From Asterias amurensis (lineage: Eukaryota; Echinodermata; Asteroidea; Forcipulatida; Asteriidae): 64,000 nucleotides of DNA. The stretch covers positions 10,395,177 through 10,459,176 of the forward strand of contig NC_092659.1 in the NCBI RefSeq assembly GCF_032118995.1. Reading direction: 5' to 3'. This document shows, one piece after another, positions 23,569-45,965 of this stretch. A program made the position numbers and the translations under genes. The notes beneath the pieces were generated by a model. That model was not told where the DNA came from and did no database searches. It worked only from the letters and a program-made list of their open reading frames with translations. Numbering within the stretch: the stretch's first letter is position 1; every line of letters starts with the position of its first letter.

Positions 23569-23940
23569 TTAAAGCCATTGGACCCTTTTGGTAAACACTA
23601 TTGTCCAAGGCCCAGCCTTCGTGTATCATAACTTATATATAAAATAAGAAACCTGTGAAAATTTAGGCTCAATCGGTCATCGGAGTCTGGAGAAAATAAC
23701 GGGAAACCCACCGTGTATCCGCGCGTTTCGCCGTGTCATGACATGTGTTTAAAATAAATCCGCAATTCTCGCTAACAAGAATTGATATTGTTTTACTGTT
23801 TTCTCAAAAAGTAAAGCATTTCATGGAATAATATTTCAAGGGAAGTCTTTCACCACTACCTTCTGTAAATCCTGTAAGTTATTTGTAAATCTGTGAACCT
23901 TTTTTTTTTTTTCTGTACCGAAAGGGTCCAATGGCTTTAA
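23569..23940 (-). mobile_element. TTAA MITE family B, copy B3
   Basis: Reverse orientation, TTAA to TTAA. TTAAAGCCATTGGACCCTTT at the left and AAAGGGTCCAATGGCTTTAA at the right form a nearly perfect inverted end. The body matches B1 and B4. Confidence 0.9.
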
Positions 23941-25195
23941 AGAGTTGACACTCAAAATAACTCTTGGATCATGAACAGGTGATATCTGTGCACAAAGTTT
24001 AGTGCTGCTGTATTACTGTAAAGATTTATCCCTTCTCAGTGGCATCTAGGATATCAGACATGACAGGTAGTCATGAGGCAGAAAATTGGGTTCCATATAA
24101 ATTAAGTCTATTTATACACTATGAATGTAAACCTTCTGAACATTCCACTAGGGGTGCTGGGAATCAGAATCTTCATTTAACTATCAATATTTTGTCAAAT
24201 AATTTAACACACAGCAGTAAAAAATATGTTTTCTTCATCTCTTCATTTCATGTTAAAGTAGTTGCCAAATTTAAAGAGCAAAATTATTTCACGAATGACT
24301 AGATTAACATTTGCAGAGCTTTTTGCCAGACCATTAGAATCTGTCTTTGGTCAAATGAGGAAGTATTAAACACTCTATGTGAAATTAAACAAGGATTGTC
24401 TCTTTACTGTTTTTGTTTACATTTTGGTTTACTATGTATGTACAATGAGATCCTTATGATCACAATTACACAGATTATTGGCTACAAAATATTATCATTT
24501 ATTACATACACAACACAAAGTATATATATTCCATATGTACACAGTGTACACCTTTAAGCTGATTCAATATAAACATTTTGATAATGCATGACACAGACAG
24601 ACAAACTATTTATAAACTGTGTGCCTGCATGATTATGACGCACACTGTCGTGTAGTAGAGTTAATCAATTGAGTTTAATTTCACAGCCTGTAAATTTGAT
24701 ATTGACTGATAAACCAGAGTAAACTATGAGTACATATGTTTGGCCAGGGTGAAATTGGTATGGGAAGAGCTGGTTGATTCACTTAATTGGATCAGAGAGA
24801 GGGCTGAGCAGCCTACTAATGATAATATCACCCATGCCATCCGGGCAGGCATGGCCTTGCTCATGGCATACTGGATACTGATAATTTTTTTTACCAGGCT
24901 GTATTGAAGTTTGAATAATTGAATTCAAATACAATGTTTAATGCATACATGTTCTTTTTCACGTCATGCATCAGCTCAAGGAAACATGGGTGCTAGACAT
25001 AATGCTTCATGTGCCTGCTTATAATACTGGAATAGGGGTATAGCTAGCCTGACAGTCGAAACTCTTTTACAGTATCAAACTTTGCTTAAAGTCACCTCGA
25101 AATATAAAAAAAAGTTTCAAACATTAGAGTATGTTTCTGAACATTGTTTGAGTAATTGTTTCTAACGATTTGTAAAAGAAAAATCAAACACACGT
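23941..25195. other. No gene seen
   Basis: Non-coding; no exon or repeat boundary recognised. Confidence 0.4.
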
Positions 25196-25612
25196 AGTAT
25201 TCAAGTCCTAGTCGTGAGTTTGTTCGTTTCGAAAGAGTTGTTTTTCTTTCATTTTTCCGGCAATGTCGACCAGGTATTGCTGCTGGATGCAGCAAAACAA
25301 CTAAATATGGGGTCAGTTTGCAAAGTGGTCCGGTCCGACGTCTTTTCATTAGCGCTGTGCAGCAAACACGTCGAGCCATCATGCTTCGAGAATCTGGAAT
25401 ACACTACACATTTTGACATGAAGAGAAAAGTTCTTTTCTAAAACATGACGCCATCCCAATAATTTTTCCAGCTAGTGGGGAAGTCTAAGAAGGTACCTGA
25501 AAGACCTAACAAATCTAAAGGAGCATTTGCCTAACGTGAACAAAATCAGGTATTGTTTCAACTTTGAGGGCATGTTTTTAGCTTGCACCAAGCATCACTA
25601 TCTTGTGTTGCC
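25196..25612 (+). pseudogene. THAP-domain pseudogene fragment, copy 2
   Basis: It is homologous to 20528-20944 across the region, from CAAGTCCTAGTCGTGA to GCATGTTTTTAGCTTG. Blocks IAAGCSKTT and ALCSKHVEPSCFENLEYTTH can be read but lie in different frames because of short indels (for example TATTGC for TGTATTGC after the ATG). The same central deletion of the domain is shared with copy 1, so both derive from an already damaged ancestor. Confidence 0.7.
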
Positions 25613-25614
25613 TC

Positions 25615-26221
25615 TGCATGCGATCGATCGTGCTGGAAATCCGAGTGGACCGTCCGCACAGCAGCCATACAGTGCGTGCAGTCTGCTCCGTGACCGTAGT
25701 TCTGAACGTTAAAAGCAATAGCCTTCTTTACGGACTACCGGACACTCAGATTGCCAGATTACAACGCATACAAAATTCAGCGGCCAGACTTGTCACCAGA
25801 ACTCGCACTCAGGAATCCATCACACCCATTCTTAAGGATCTACATTGGCTACCAATACGGGCTAGAATTGATTTTAAAGTTTTGGTTCTGACTTATCATT
25901 GCCCCTCTTTATCTTCAAAGCTTAGTTCAGGAGTACAAAACAACCAGGAATCTGCGATCTTCAAATAAATCCCTTCTGACCCCCCTAGTTATCAAAACCA
26001 AGTCGTACGGTTCCTGCTCTTTCCAATATGCAGCAGTTCAGTTATGGAACAGTCTTCCAGAGGTTGTTAAACAGGCTGAGGCATCAGAACAATTCAAAAC
26101 CCGGTTGAAAACATATCTGTTTACTTTGTACAATAGTTGTTGATTTCCTTTTACAGCGCATAGGGACCTCACGGTGATATATGCACTATATAAGAATGGT
26201 TTTATTATTATTATTATTATC
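25615..26221 (+). pseudogene. CR1/L2-like LINE, 5'-truncated, with 3' tail
   Basis: The frame from about 25710 reads LLYGLPDTQIARLQRIQNSA and ARLVTRTRTQESITPILKDL, then HWLPIRARIDFKVLVLTY. This is the C-terminal region of a CR1/L2/Jockey-type reverse transcriptase. After a frameshift near 25940 the last part, YAAVQLWNSLPEVVKQAEAS then FKTRLKTYLF, appears in another frame. The 3' UTR ends GCACTATATAAGAATGGTTT and (ATT)n at about 26221. It is defective (frameshift, 5' truncation). Confidence 0.85.
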
Positions 26222-26969
26222 AGGTATCAAGAAGTAGTTTACGGGGCCAGACTACACATTTTCTCTTCATATAAATATCGCGCCTCAATTAACGTCACGG
26301 AAAGCGCCCTCTCGGGTCGGGCTTATTTTTAAATTTGTAAATAACATGGAAACTAATTTTTTTAAACCATAGTTAATTGTTTATCCTTTCCACTCATCAA
26401 AACACATATTTTAGTGACATTAAGCTTTATTTTGACAAAATACCACTTCCAGGTGACTTTAAATTCTAGACAAAAATACCACACGCCCCTGCAGGCCAGG
26501 CTTCATACAAATATCGCGCCTTTTAGACTTAAGTCAGACCTACCCAGTGTCACGCATTAGGGTCTGTCTCATGCTCTCACGCGCCGCAACCATTTTCTCA
26601 CACTTCTGGAAAAAAAAGTTGTTTTTTCTGGCGTCGATTCCGTTCTCCGAGAGAGAGAGAAAAAAAGCCTTCCAAAATTCTTTTTTTTAGGGGGGGGGGG
26701 GGGGGGCTTTGAAAAATCTCATGCATAGCTGGCCTCTGATTCTGATCTCTGTAAAGTATGATCACAAAATTGTTGCACTGGTATTCATAGCTTTATTGCC
26801 TAAAATAAAACGAAGTGTTCTAAAGTAAAAGGTTTACCATGAAAATATAAATCTTAAAAAGTAAAACAAAAGTTTATGTTTTATATTCTCCACATAAAAC
26901 TGTCCATTACTCAATAATGCATTGGGCGACATCTGACTCATTTTCACACAATCGGCGGGGGCACATATT
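26222..26969. other. Non-coding, with repeated CATATAAATATCGCGCC motif and poly(G)
   Basis: Two related segments (about 26268-26290 and 26500-26522: CATA(T/C)AAATATCGCGCC) occur. A G-run of about 17 lies near 26690. No gene is seen. Confidence 0.4.
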
Positions 26970-27178
26970 GTAGGGTCATATGTTATCGACCCTCATCATA
27001 CATGTCATATGTTTTCGAACCCCAACTTTGATTACCGTTTACTGTGAGACTGTGCAAGCTCCGCCGGTGACACTATTCACTAGACAGAAGCTATGCTGCT
27101 TACTCAAGGTCTGTTTTTTGTTAGGCTTAATCATGCTGAGAATAAAGTTTCCTGTCGTAGGTTATGCTCAAACATGGA
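26970..27178 (+). repeat. Direct duplication flanking the 27.8-29.2 kb element, copy 1
   Basis: The block from GTTATCGACCCTCAT to GGTTATGCTCAAACAT is repeated at 29359-29542 with substitutions and a few deletions. Shared strings include CCCAACTTTGATT and GGCTTAATCATGCTGAGAAT. Confidence 0.85.
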
Positions 27179-27299
27179 GGAATGAAATCCTAACAACTGT
27201 ACAATTTACAAACAACATGACAAACGAACGTAATGATTCATTTTCTTCCTCCACGAACAAAGTAATTAAACAATACATACCACTGCCACATTAAAACGA

Positions 27300-27847
27300 C
27301 GGTATCAAACCAACTGACACTCCTTCTTCAGCGTGTCACACAATCTCTGTCAACAACAGTGTCACTCTGCCTCTGTCACTCGGTGTTCAAGCCAAAGATG
27401 TCAGTATTTATCGCCACAAAACAGAACAGTCGACAGTATTATGAGTATACACACAGCAGGCCACCAAAACAGTAGTGAATTTCTTACACACAAATGGGTG
27501 CTGGATCTCGGCGACGAGGACACTCCCCAAAATAAGTGTTAATCAAGCGTGACGTGAAAGCCACAACTCAAAACAAGCACCAACCTTTCCGCCGTCCGTG
27601 CGTGAAGCCAATCGCACTGATGATGTGTGGTTTTTTTCTCCTCTTCCCCCGCTCTCTCGACCCTCTGTGTGGCTGCCGTACTTCCGTTCCGATCCCGTGT
27701 ACACACAGTGTGTGTGTGTGTGTGCAGCCGACCCCGAGGAGGTCAAGCTAGCTACAAGTTTGCGCCCCCTTGTGGTGTGTGGCATCACGACAGTAGTTTA
27801 ATGGCGGCCCCCTTTGATGAAACCACTGCGGTGTGTGTGTATCACTG
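27300..27847. promoter_or_regulatory. GC-rich segment, possible promoter
   Basis: It is more CpG-rich than its surroundings. It holds an ETS-like CGGAAGT (minus-strand reading of 27680-27690), a (GT)n run near 27710 and ATGGCGGCCCCC at 27801. It could be a first exon and promoter for a gene on either strand, for instance the missing 5' exon of the calpain gene, but no splice connection can be shown. Confidence 0.25.
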
Positions 27848-29194
27848 GGTATGTTCAGACAGCGTACTAACTTAGACCCGAACCGGTCTAACTTTTACGA
27901 GCAGCGGGGGGTGGTCGTAAAAATAAAAACCCATTGCGTTCAGACAGCACAGAGTTAAACCCGATCCGGTTTATCTTCGGTTTTAAGAGGTCAAAGTAGA
28001 CGCGACCCCGTTGCTCTAACATCCGGTTTTATTCATCAGATTCACGCACCGAGTATGCCGAGATACCGAGTGCTCCATGCCCTGGATGATCAGACAGGGC
28101 ACAATTATTGGATACAAATGGCTCAATCGAACGCGGTAACAGTTTTACCGTTAGGAGGATATGGGCACTTAAAACAAACATGAACACGACTCGAAATTAT
28201 TTTTTTAAACAAATAAAATATTGATACAAACCGCCGAGAAAACTCACCAAAATATTGTCCATATTCCATGAAACAGAACACGTTTCATTTTTGTGTTTTG
28301 TTTTATACCACTGTTTCCGATTTAATAAATACTTTTAGTTTGTACTTCAATCGATTGGAAGTTGCGATCTCTCAAAAGCTGGTGCCGCGATTTTTATTCC
28401 GATTCGTTCATAAACACAACTACACACGTGCAAGTTACGACATGTACTTTGCAGTATTTTCCCAACTTCCCAACAACGTGGTGATATTGCTGGCGTAGGG
28501 AATTTCCCCTACACACAGCCTCGCGCCCACTGCAGTTCATTCTCCTAGATTGAAAGTACAGCACGCTAGTAACGGTGACGGCAATAGAAAGGCACATCCA
28601 CGGGATCGGTGATGATAACTATGGGATATCAGAGAGTGATCACTATGGGATGGCAGCGCTGTACATGTGAGAAGCAATACAAAATATGTTTCTTCGCTGC
28701 GCTCGTAGTATACGCATGAAAAACAGTTTCAGTTTATTGGAGGACACTCAACAAAAAAAGCTTGGAAAATATAATTTTGTTTCAGAATTTAATAAATCAT
28801 GGGCGTGGGCCTGTGTTAAACTGCATACACCGATGTGATCGAGAGGGTTTCGCCAACTCGGTAAGCGGCAAGAAAGTAATATAAATACTCGGTGCTTTTC
28901 AGCATCAGAGGCAACAGAAACCGTATACAAGCACTCCGGGTCCTGGGCGTGTGCATTGAACCACACAATGGGTCGTCCGTTGTGAGTTAAAACCGGATGT
29001 CATTCTGTCCACACGCAGTGTTAAAAGATAAACCCGAACCGGTTTAGACTTAGACCGCCTCGCTGGACGGTTTAAGTTTTGGGGTTTAAACCCGATCCGG
29101 TCTAACTTTATTTGCGTTCACACGCACAAAAGTTAAACCCGAACCGGTCTAAGTGGACTTAGACCAACTTTAGTACGGCGTGTGAACGACCCCA
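27848..29194. mobile_element. Unclassified 1.35-kb inverted-repeat element with ACCGGTCTAA modules
   Basis: The left end GGGTATGTTCAGACAGCGTA pairs with the reverse complement of the right end, GGGGTCGTTCACACGCCGTA, both continuing CTAA. Subterminal arrays repeat the module AACCCGA(A/T)CCGGT(C/T)TA at about 27882, 27956, 29029, 29086 and 29129 in both orientations. Internal ORFs are short; the longest candidate I translated (28052-28180, MPRYRVLHALDDQTGHNYWI...) has no known motif. It is probably a non-autonomous DNA transposon. Flanks both contain ACT but no clean duplication is certain. Confidence 0.7.
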
Positions 29195-29358
29195 CTATCA
29201 CTCTCAGCGGAGCAGCAATGTAATCCTTCCTCTCTATGAACAAGATGCATGAAACGGGTAGGACATGTGTTAAGTTTAAAGGGACGAATTGTACAGTTTA
29301 TGTTCGTTAACACTCATATAGAGCTTTGATAAAAGAACTAGCATGTGCTAATAATAAT

Positions 29359-29542
29359 ATCGTAGCGTCATACGTTATCGACCCTCATATGTTTTCGGTC
29401 CCCAACTTTGATTCCCGTTTACCGCGAAATTGTGCAAGCTGCACCGGTGACAGAAGCTATGCAGTTTACTCCATTCTGTATTTTCATCAGGCTTAATCAT
29501 GCTGAGAATAAAGTTTCCTGTCGTTGGTTATGCTCAAACATT
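29359..29542 (+). repeat. Direct duplication flanking the 27.8-29.2 kb element, copy 2
   Basis: It is the second copy of the block at 26970-27178; it lacks the CACTATTCACTAG segment of copy 1. Together the two copies bracket the inverted-repeat element and about 700 bp of other sequence. Confidence 0.85.
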
Positions 29543-31350
29543 TATAAAATTATTGATTTTTGGTACTAATCACTAGTGCATTATTATGCCAACATTCAAA
29601 TGAGTCAAAGAAACATCATCCAACCTCGAAAGTTCAAAACAAAATTACGATCTGCTAGATTGAGTTTCATTCTGCTTTAGTCACTAGAAGGATCACGTGA
29701 GGTGGTTACTATTTGGGATTCTATGGTGTGCAAATGTGGGGAAAATATTAAAATAGTTTAGTTAAGTGAAAATGACAACAATTTTTTGTTGTTGATTTAC
29801 TGCATACTGTAATAAATTCCGATCAGGGTAATAAATATTAAGTCTACATTAAAGAGATGGTTTCTTATCTCCTGAAACCAAACATCACTGGTCTGAAATG
29901 GGGGAAAAAGGATTGTTATGAAGTGTGAGTGCATCAAGGAAGGGTGGGGTGTTTTACTTTCATGCCTTATGATATCTCTGGATTTTAATATAGTAGCCAT
30001 AATGCCTTAGGACAAAAATGTAATTAAATTTGTTCAGTAGTAGTTGAATAATATTTTTGATTTATTTTGCACGCCATACTAGCTTCTGAATTCTGAATAT
30101 TCAATAAAATACCAACCAATGAAAGGTGTGAAAACATATGACGTTGCTCCAATGTCGTGCATGCATAAGCACTGTTAATGGCAAACTGTCTCTCGCAATG
30201 TAAAACCAAAACTTTAAAAATTTCAACACACCATGAAGTGAAATGGTTATTGTTAAAAAAATGGATAGATGATTTGAAAAAAAAATATTTAATTTTTGAT
30301 TGTGAACAATTTTCCTGTTATCCTACTGAAAACACATGACACCAGGATATGTTTTTGTATGTGATGATTGTGAATATAGACATGACTGATTGCTCCATGC
30401 TGAGGAGTGAGACCGTCACCATGGAGGAAGGAAGAGAAGGAGCTTGAACGAAGGGACTTCAAAAGTCGAACCCATGTTACCGCGAATCACCCACCTACCT
30501 TATACAAACAATGGGCGACCTGGCGTATGTGAGTTGGCGCGCGTGCGCACTTGGTTCTTCACTCAACTATGGTGTCGTATGTCATACCTATATAGTATAT
30601 GGATATCCTCCTCATACCAGTTTTCACGGAATTATGCCTTTTTCTTTGAATTGGGAAAAAAATAATGATGCCATATATCAACCGATGCCCTAATTATCTT
30701 CATTTGTTAATAATAATATGAAGTATGCAAACATATATTAAAACTTGATGGGCATTGAAATGTTCACACCACACACCGATCTTCGATGACTTCAACTGGA
30801 CCCATTTGTGCCTTCAACTGGCCCCAGAAAGAACAAGAAAGTATGGTTTCCTGGTGAAGCCATACATGGAAGAAACATCTGCAGTGACTACAAGTGTTCT
30901 TTGAGACTCTGTATGACTCTAAAGCCAGCAGTTGTCTTCATTTTATTCAAAATATTTTTTTATTAAATTTTAACTTGCACAAAAAAAAATAATAATAATA
31001 AAAAGGGTGAATAATTACTGGCTTTCAAATCAATTTTTCTTTATTTTTTTCTTTAATTTTTTCTTAATATTTATAATAAAGCTTATAAATAAACAGTGAT
31101 AATTGAATCAACAAGCTGATGTTTAAATTTTAATATTAATAATAAAATTGATATGAGGGTTAAAAAATAAAAATCTCCAAAAATATTAGAAAATGATATA
31201 AGGCACATGGCTTCTTTAAGCCTCTGTATTTTTTTTCCAGAATGCTCAGCAAAATATTCAGTCACATGATTTGATCATCATGAATTGTGAATTGAAATAG
31301 TGTTTGATGAAATACCGATTTTTTTGCATTTACAAGTGCAAATATAACCA
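29543..31350. other. Gene-poor stretch
   Basis: No exon is supported. 29567-29636 matches 55037-55104 (GAGTCAAAGAAACATCATCC) and about 30136-30170 matches 55250-55285 (GCTCCAATGTCGTGCATGCA), so parts are dispersed repeats. 30417-30455 is a short inverted match to about 31925-31963. Confidence 0.5.
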
Positions 31351-31359
31351 GTGGAGCCT

Positions 31360-31640
31360 TACGTGTTTCTAAGTTTTGGTCAAGGGAGAGGAGACTCTTT
31401 GCTTGGCAAATAAAACCACACAATTTTTATCTAGGGACGGTTTACATCGCACACAGAGAGGTAAAAGATTTGCCACGATTTTAGGGACACCTCGAAAACG
31501 GGACGTCCTACGATATAATACAGAAAAAACAACTTTTTTGAGACCTGATAAAAATTGTGTACACTTTCGCCCCCCAAATCGAAAAACACAATTGAATACC
31601 AATCACCCTCGTGTGCTAGTACCCAAATTTTGAACCACCG
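31360..31640. repeat. Short inverted repeat, probable old MITE
   Basis: AAACCACACAATTTTTATCTAGG (in parts) near 31415 is mirrored by CCTGATAAAAATTGTG near 31540. The open frames here follow from the repeat and show no protein family. Confidence 0.35.
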
Positions 31641-31734
31641 CTAGCTAGCGAAAGTCACAAAAAATGTAAAAATATGACATGATGTTTCCGTGAAACACCA
31701 CAAATGGTAAATGAAAACGTGTATACTCACAATT

Positions 31735-32160
31735 CTTGTCTCCAATGATTCAACTTAACACGAAGGCAACAGCGCAGTCTGGCGGTACCACACCTTCTGT
31801 ACAAAGAGATCTAACCCTGCTCGTTAATCGGCCGTCCAGCTGGAGGTCTCCTATCTTTTTCCACTGGTCAGACAGGGGCATTGTCAGGGTATTCTCTTGC
31901 TACTCTGTGGTTTTGCGGGTCGTTCGAGCTCCTTCTCTTCCTTCCTCCATGGTGAGACCCAGTGTCAGCCTCTTGACCTGGCCCTGGTATTGGTAACTGG
32001 GGTGCTGTACTCCTTTTTTCGAACTCACTTGTCTAATTGAGTGTTGAGTAATTTAATCCCTAAATAGATACAGCTCACGTAGGTAAGCTAAACTGGGATG
32101 GTGCGTTGATGACGTCATTGGTCGATGGTGCAAGGTGCGAAGAGAATAAATAAATAAAAA
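31735..32160 (-). promoter_or_regulatory. Possible promoter and first exon (CRE and CCAAT motifs)
   Basis: About 32109-32121 holds a palindromic CRE (TGACGTCA) followed directly by ATTGG, an inverted CCAAT box. On the minus strand an ATG in good context (CTCACCATGGAGGAAGG) at about 31952 opens a 16-codon frame. A fair 5' splice site (GTGAGTATA) lies near 31735. A bidirectional promoter serving BCS1L downstream is conceivable. Nothing in the sequence proves transcription. Confidence 0.25.
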
Positions 32161-32174
32161 GGAAACGAAAAGGT

Positions 32175-32362
32175 TGTCCACTATTTACATACGTAGTGCA
32201 AGACTGGGTTTACAGCATCCTAGCTAGAGCCAGCCAGAGGTAGTAGGACTCTAATTGCTGGCAGGGCAACCTGAGATGGATGGTGCATAGACTGCTGTAG
32301 CGGGCAGATGGTTCCAGATCTTAACTGTTCTTGGGTACAATGAGAATTTGTATTGGTTGTTA
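32175..32362 (-). pseudogene. LINE reverse transcriptase C-terminal remnant
   Basis: The minus-strand frame reads QYKFSLYPRTVKIWNHLPAT then AVYAPSISGCPAS. This matches the F-x-P-R-T-x-x-x-W-N-x-L-P end of Jockey/RTE-like LINE reverse transcriptases. It is short and interrupted by a stop. Confidence 0.6.
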
Positions 32363-32877
32363 GAGGCATGCATGCCGTCAACTCGCCGTCATTTCCTCCA
32401 ATATACTTTTGAAATCCATAAAAGAAGCATAGAACTGTAAAGTATTAGCTAAAAAAAGAGAATTCGCATAAGTTTTAGGTAAACTTTTGCCCTTTTTTCA
32501 AAAGGATTATGAAAGAAGAGAGTTTTATTGACCTACAGGAGTAGGTCTTAAAGCTCAGACAGATGTAAGGTCGAAGCAACATTTATTTGACAAACTCTTT
32601 TTTTTGTGCGGCCATAATAGGAAATGTCAATAACGCACTACCTCTAACATGTCTAACAATGCTACATTTTGTATTGTAGATTAAAATTAAAGTAATTCCA
32701 AAAATTAACAGTATTTATTGTAAAGTTTTGCGATTACCCGCCGTCGACTCGCTGACAACTCACTTGTACAATCAACTCGCCGTCAACACATCCACTACGC
32801 AGATGGATTAGTCTTAGCCCAAGACACCAGCAATCAATTTAGACGAAGCGCAGTACATAGTAATCTCTGTTACCGAT
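32363..32877. other. Non-coding, with AACTCGCCGTCA direct repeats
   Basis: GTCAACTCGCCGTCA near 32377 recurs near 32770 (CAACTCGCCGTCAACAC) and in part near 32739. No gene is seen. Confidence 0.4.
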
Positions 32878-33163
32878 CATAGAGTTATATATAAGAACTA
32901 GAGGGCACACTGGCCTATATACGTGGCCCGGCATGCTACATGCGGCCATTTTCAAAGTTGACAAAACAGCATCGCACAGCGTGTGTTTGTGCGGCCATTT
33001 TGTAAGTTAACAAAACAGCATCGCATAGTGTTCAATAAACACAAACTCCAACGTGTACAGACGAACTTCATATTCAACGCATGCACAGAATGGCGCACGC
33101 ATGTCTCCTTGCGGTCCTGTCCATATGTGCATGAAGCATCATCAGTGCGCTCTCTAGTTCTTA
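32878..33163. mobile_element. hAT-like MITE, second copy (diverged right end)
   Basis: It matches 46513-46755. The left end CATAGAGTTATATATAAGAA is intact, while the right end is reduced to CTCTCTAGTTCTTA. It contains an internal duplication of a block with GCGGCCATTTT (32942 and 32991). It lies just upstream of the BCS1L 5' region. Confidence 0.85.
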
Positions 33164-33248
33164 GACTGGACATGACTGCATGCAAACTAATTCAAATGCA
33201 CTAAAAGGATTGAATACAAGTCATTTCTTTTTCTTTTAATTTGTACAG

Positions 33249-33340
33249 GTAGTAGTTTCTTCAAGAACTTTCATTTTTTGATATACGCTTCAACACTTGA
33301 GTGTAGCTTTTTGGGGGTTAGATAATTGAATGAGGAAATT
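33249..33340 (+). other. Probable BCS1L 5' UTR segment and acceptor
   Basis: A good 3' splice site (TTCTTTTAATTTGTACAG) ends at 33248, 92 bp before the start codon. This suggests an upstream non-coding exon. An alternative acceptor (GGGGGTTAG) ends at 33320. Confidence 0.4.
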
Positions 33341-44592
<11,252 letters not shown>

Positions 44593-44918
44593 TACTTGAT
44601 TTTGAAAAGTATAAACAATGGTAGAAGGAAACAAGCACAACTCATCTCGACTGGACAGGGATATACAGCACAGTGGATTGGCAGTTCCTTATTCACCTAA
44701 CTCACCGATATCATCTTTACAAGAATTGCGCCATTTTGGGAGTCAATGCCTTTATGTGTGGTAGTGTAGTCTGCATTTTAGGCTACACAGCTTTATTAAG
44801 TTGACGAGTTGTGACTCCCACAATGGGGAGCATGACAGATGTATTGTGTGTGATGTTGCTGCAAGGGGTCGATCAATAACAATTAAAAACCTGATCGTGT
44901 AGGAATGCTGAGCGCTTG

Positions 44919-44924
44919 AATAAA
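44919..44924 (+). terminator. Candidate BCS1L polyadenylation signal
   Basis: AATAAA lies 327 bases after the stop codon, the first canonical hexamer downstream. Confidence 0.5.
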
Positions 44925-45420
44925 GCCAGATTCATACAGGGCAATTTTCCAATCAGTTCGCACAGTTTTAGAAAATGTGATGCAAGAAAAATTTGCTTCT
45001 GTTTCTCAATTTGAGTGCAGTTTGAAACCTACAATCATTTCTTAACAAAGAACCGAGCAAATGGATCAACCATAATGTCCAAATGTCAAACATGAGATCA
45101 TGTAAGGTGTTGTCTCGCATAAAGTTGCAATGTTAATTTGACATGTCAGCAAGCATTCTTCGCTCGGTCCCCCGGTCTCATACAAGACCACTGCCATAAG
45201 CCATTTTCAGATATGGTGTACCCATTACTACATGTATAACACTGTATAAGGTTTGTGTAGATCTGTCTGTTTACACCCAAACCATACAGTGCAGTCCTAT
45301 AGTGGCCACCATATCTCAAAAGGCTAATGACCGATGAGCGTGTACATTTTTTTATTGAAAGTGAAATTCCGTCCCAACTTTAGAATTGTCCCAACTTGAG
45401 TGTTACAGTTTGGAAGCCCA
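44925..45420. other. No gene seen
   Basis: Downstream flank of BCS1L; includes CGTCCCAACTTTAGAATTGT near 45370, related to the tandem-repeat region that follows. Confidence 0.4.
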
Positions 45421-45665
45421 ACTATAGACCCATGGCACAGGACGTCACTTTCTCAAAAAGGAGGCAGATCATTGGACAATAGCTGTTCTCTGTACATAAA
45501 ATTGTGCGCGTGATCTCAGCGCACATGTACCTGTAGTGTTTTGGGTTATGCAAGGGGGCTATGGATTTCTTACACAATACAGATACAATGCGCATAATTT
45601 GGGGTGCAAACTCTCTTTTGTATACGATTTTGTCACCCAAAATGACACCCAGGATAGGCGCGTTG
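45421..45665 (+). repeat. Dispersed repeat family K, copy 2
   Basis: Plus-orientation partner of 12105-12365 (GGAGGCAGATCATTGGACAA, ACCCAAAATGACACC). Confidence 0.7.
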
Positions 45666-45810
45666 TTCACTCGGGCCCCACCGGTCTCGTCCAAGACCAC
45701 TGGAATGGCTTGATGAGCTTGTAATTTTTTTTAATGAGAGTGAAGTTGTTCCGTCCCACTTTAGACTTGTCCCAACTGAGTTTGAGTGTTTCAGTTGGGA
45801 CAGCCCAACT

Positions 45811-45965
45811 GATGGGACAGCCCAACTATAGATGGGACAGCCCAACTATAGCTGGGACAGCCCAACTATAGATGGGACAGCCCAACTATAGATGGGACAG
45901 CCCAACTATAGATGGGACAGCCCAACTATAGATGGGACAGCCCAACTATAGCTGGGACAGTCAAC
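45811..45965. repeat. 20-bp tandem repeat, 7-8 copies
   Basis: Units of GATGGGACAGCCCAACTATA repeat every 20 bp, with GCTGGG in two of them. CCCAACTATA and its relatives (CTATAGTTGGG near 46300, GTCCCAACTTTAG near 45370 and CCGTCCCACTTTAG near 45751) also surround the array. The array has therefore grown from a larger element of about 1 kb. Confidence 0.93.

Noticed and set aside
27598..27875. Protein-coding gene in the GC-rich segment
   Set aside because: Overlapping frames on both strands arise from GC and (GT)n content, with no family motif.
31376..31633. 85-codon frame as a gene
   Set aside because: It lies in an inverted-repeat segment, with no protein motif and open frames on both strands.
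33326..33340. TTG start 15 nt upstream of BCS1L
   Set aside because: The ATG at 33341 aligns with the conserved N-terminus and is the first ATG.
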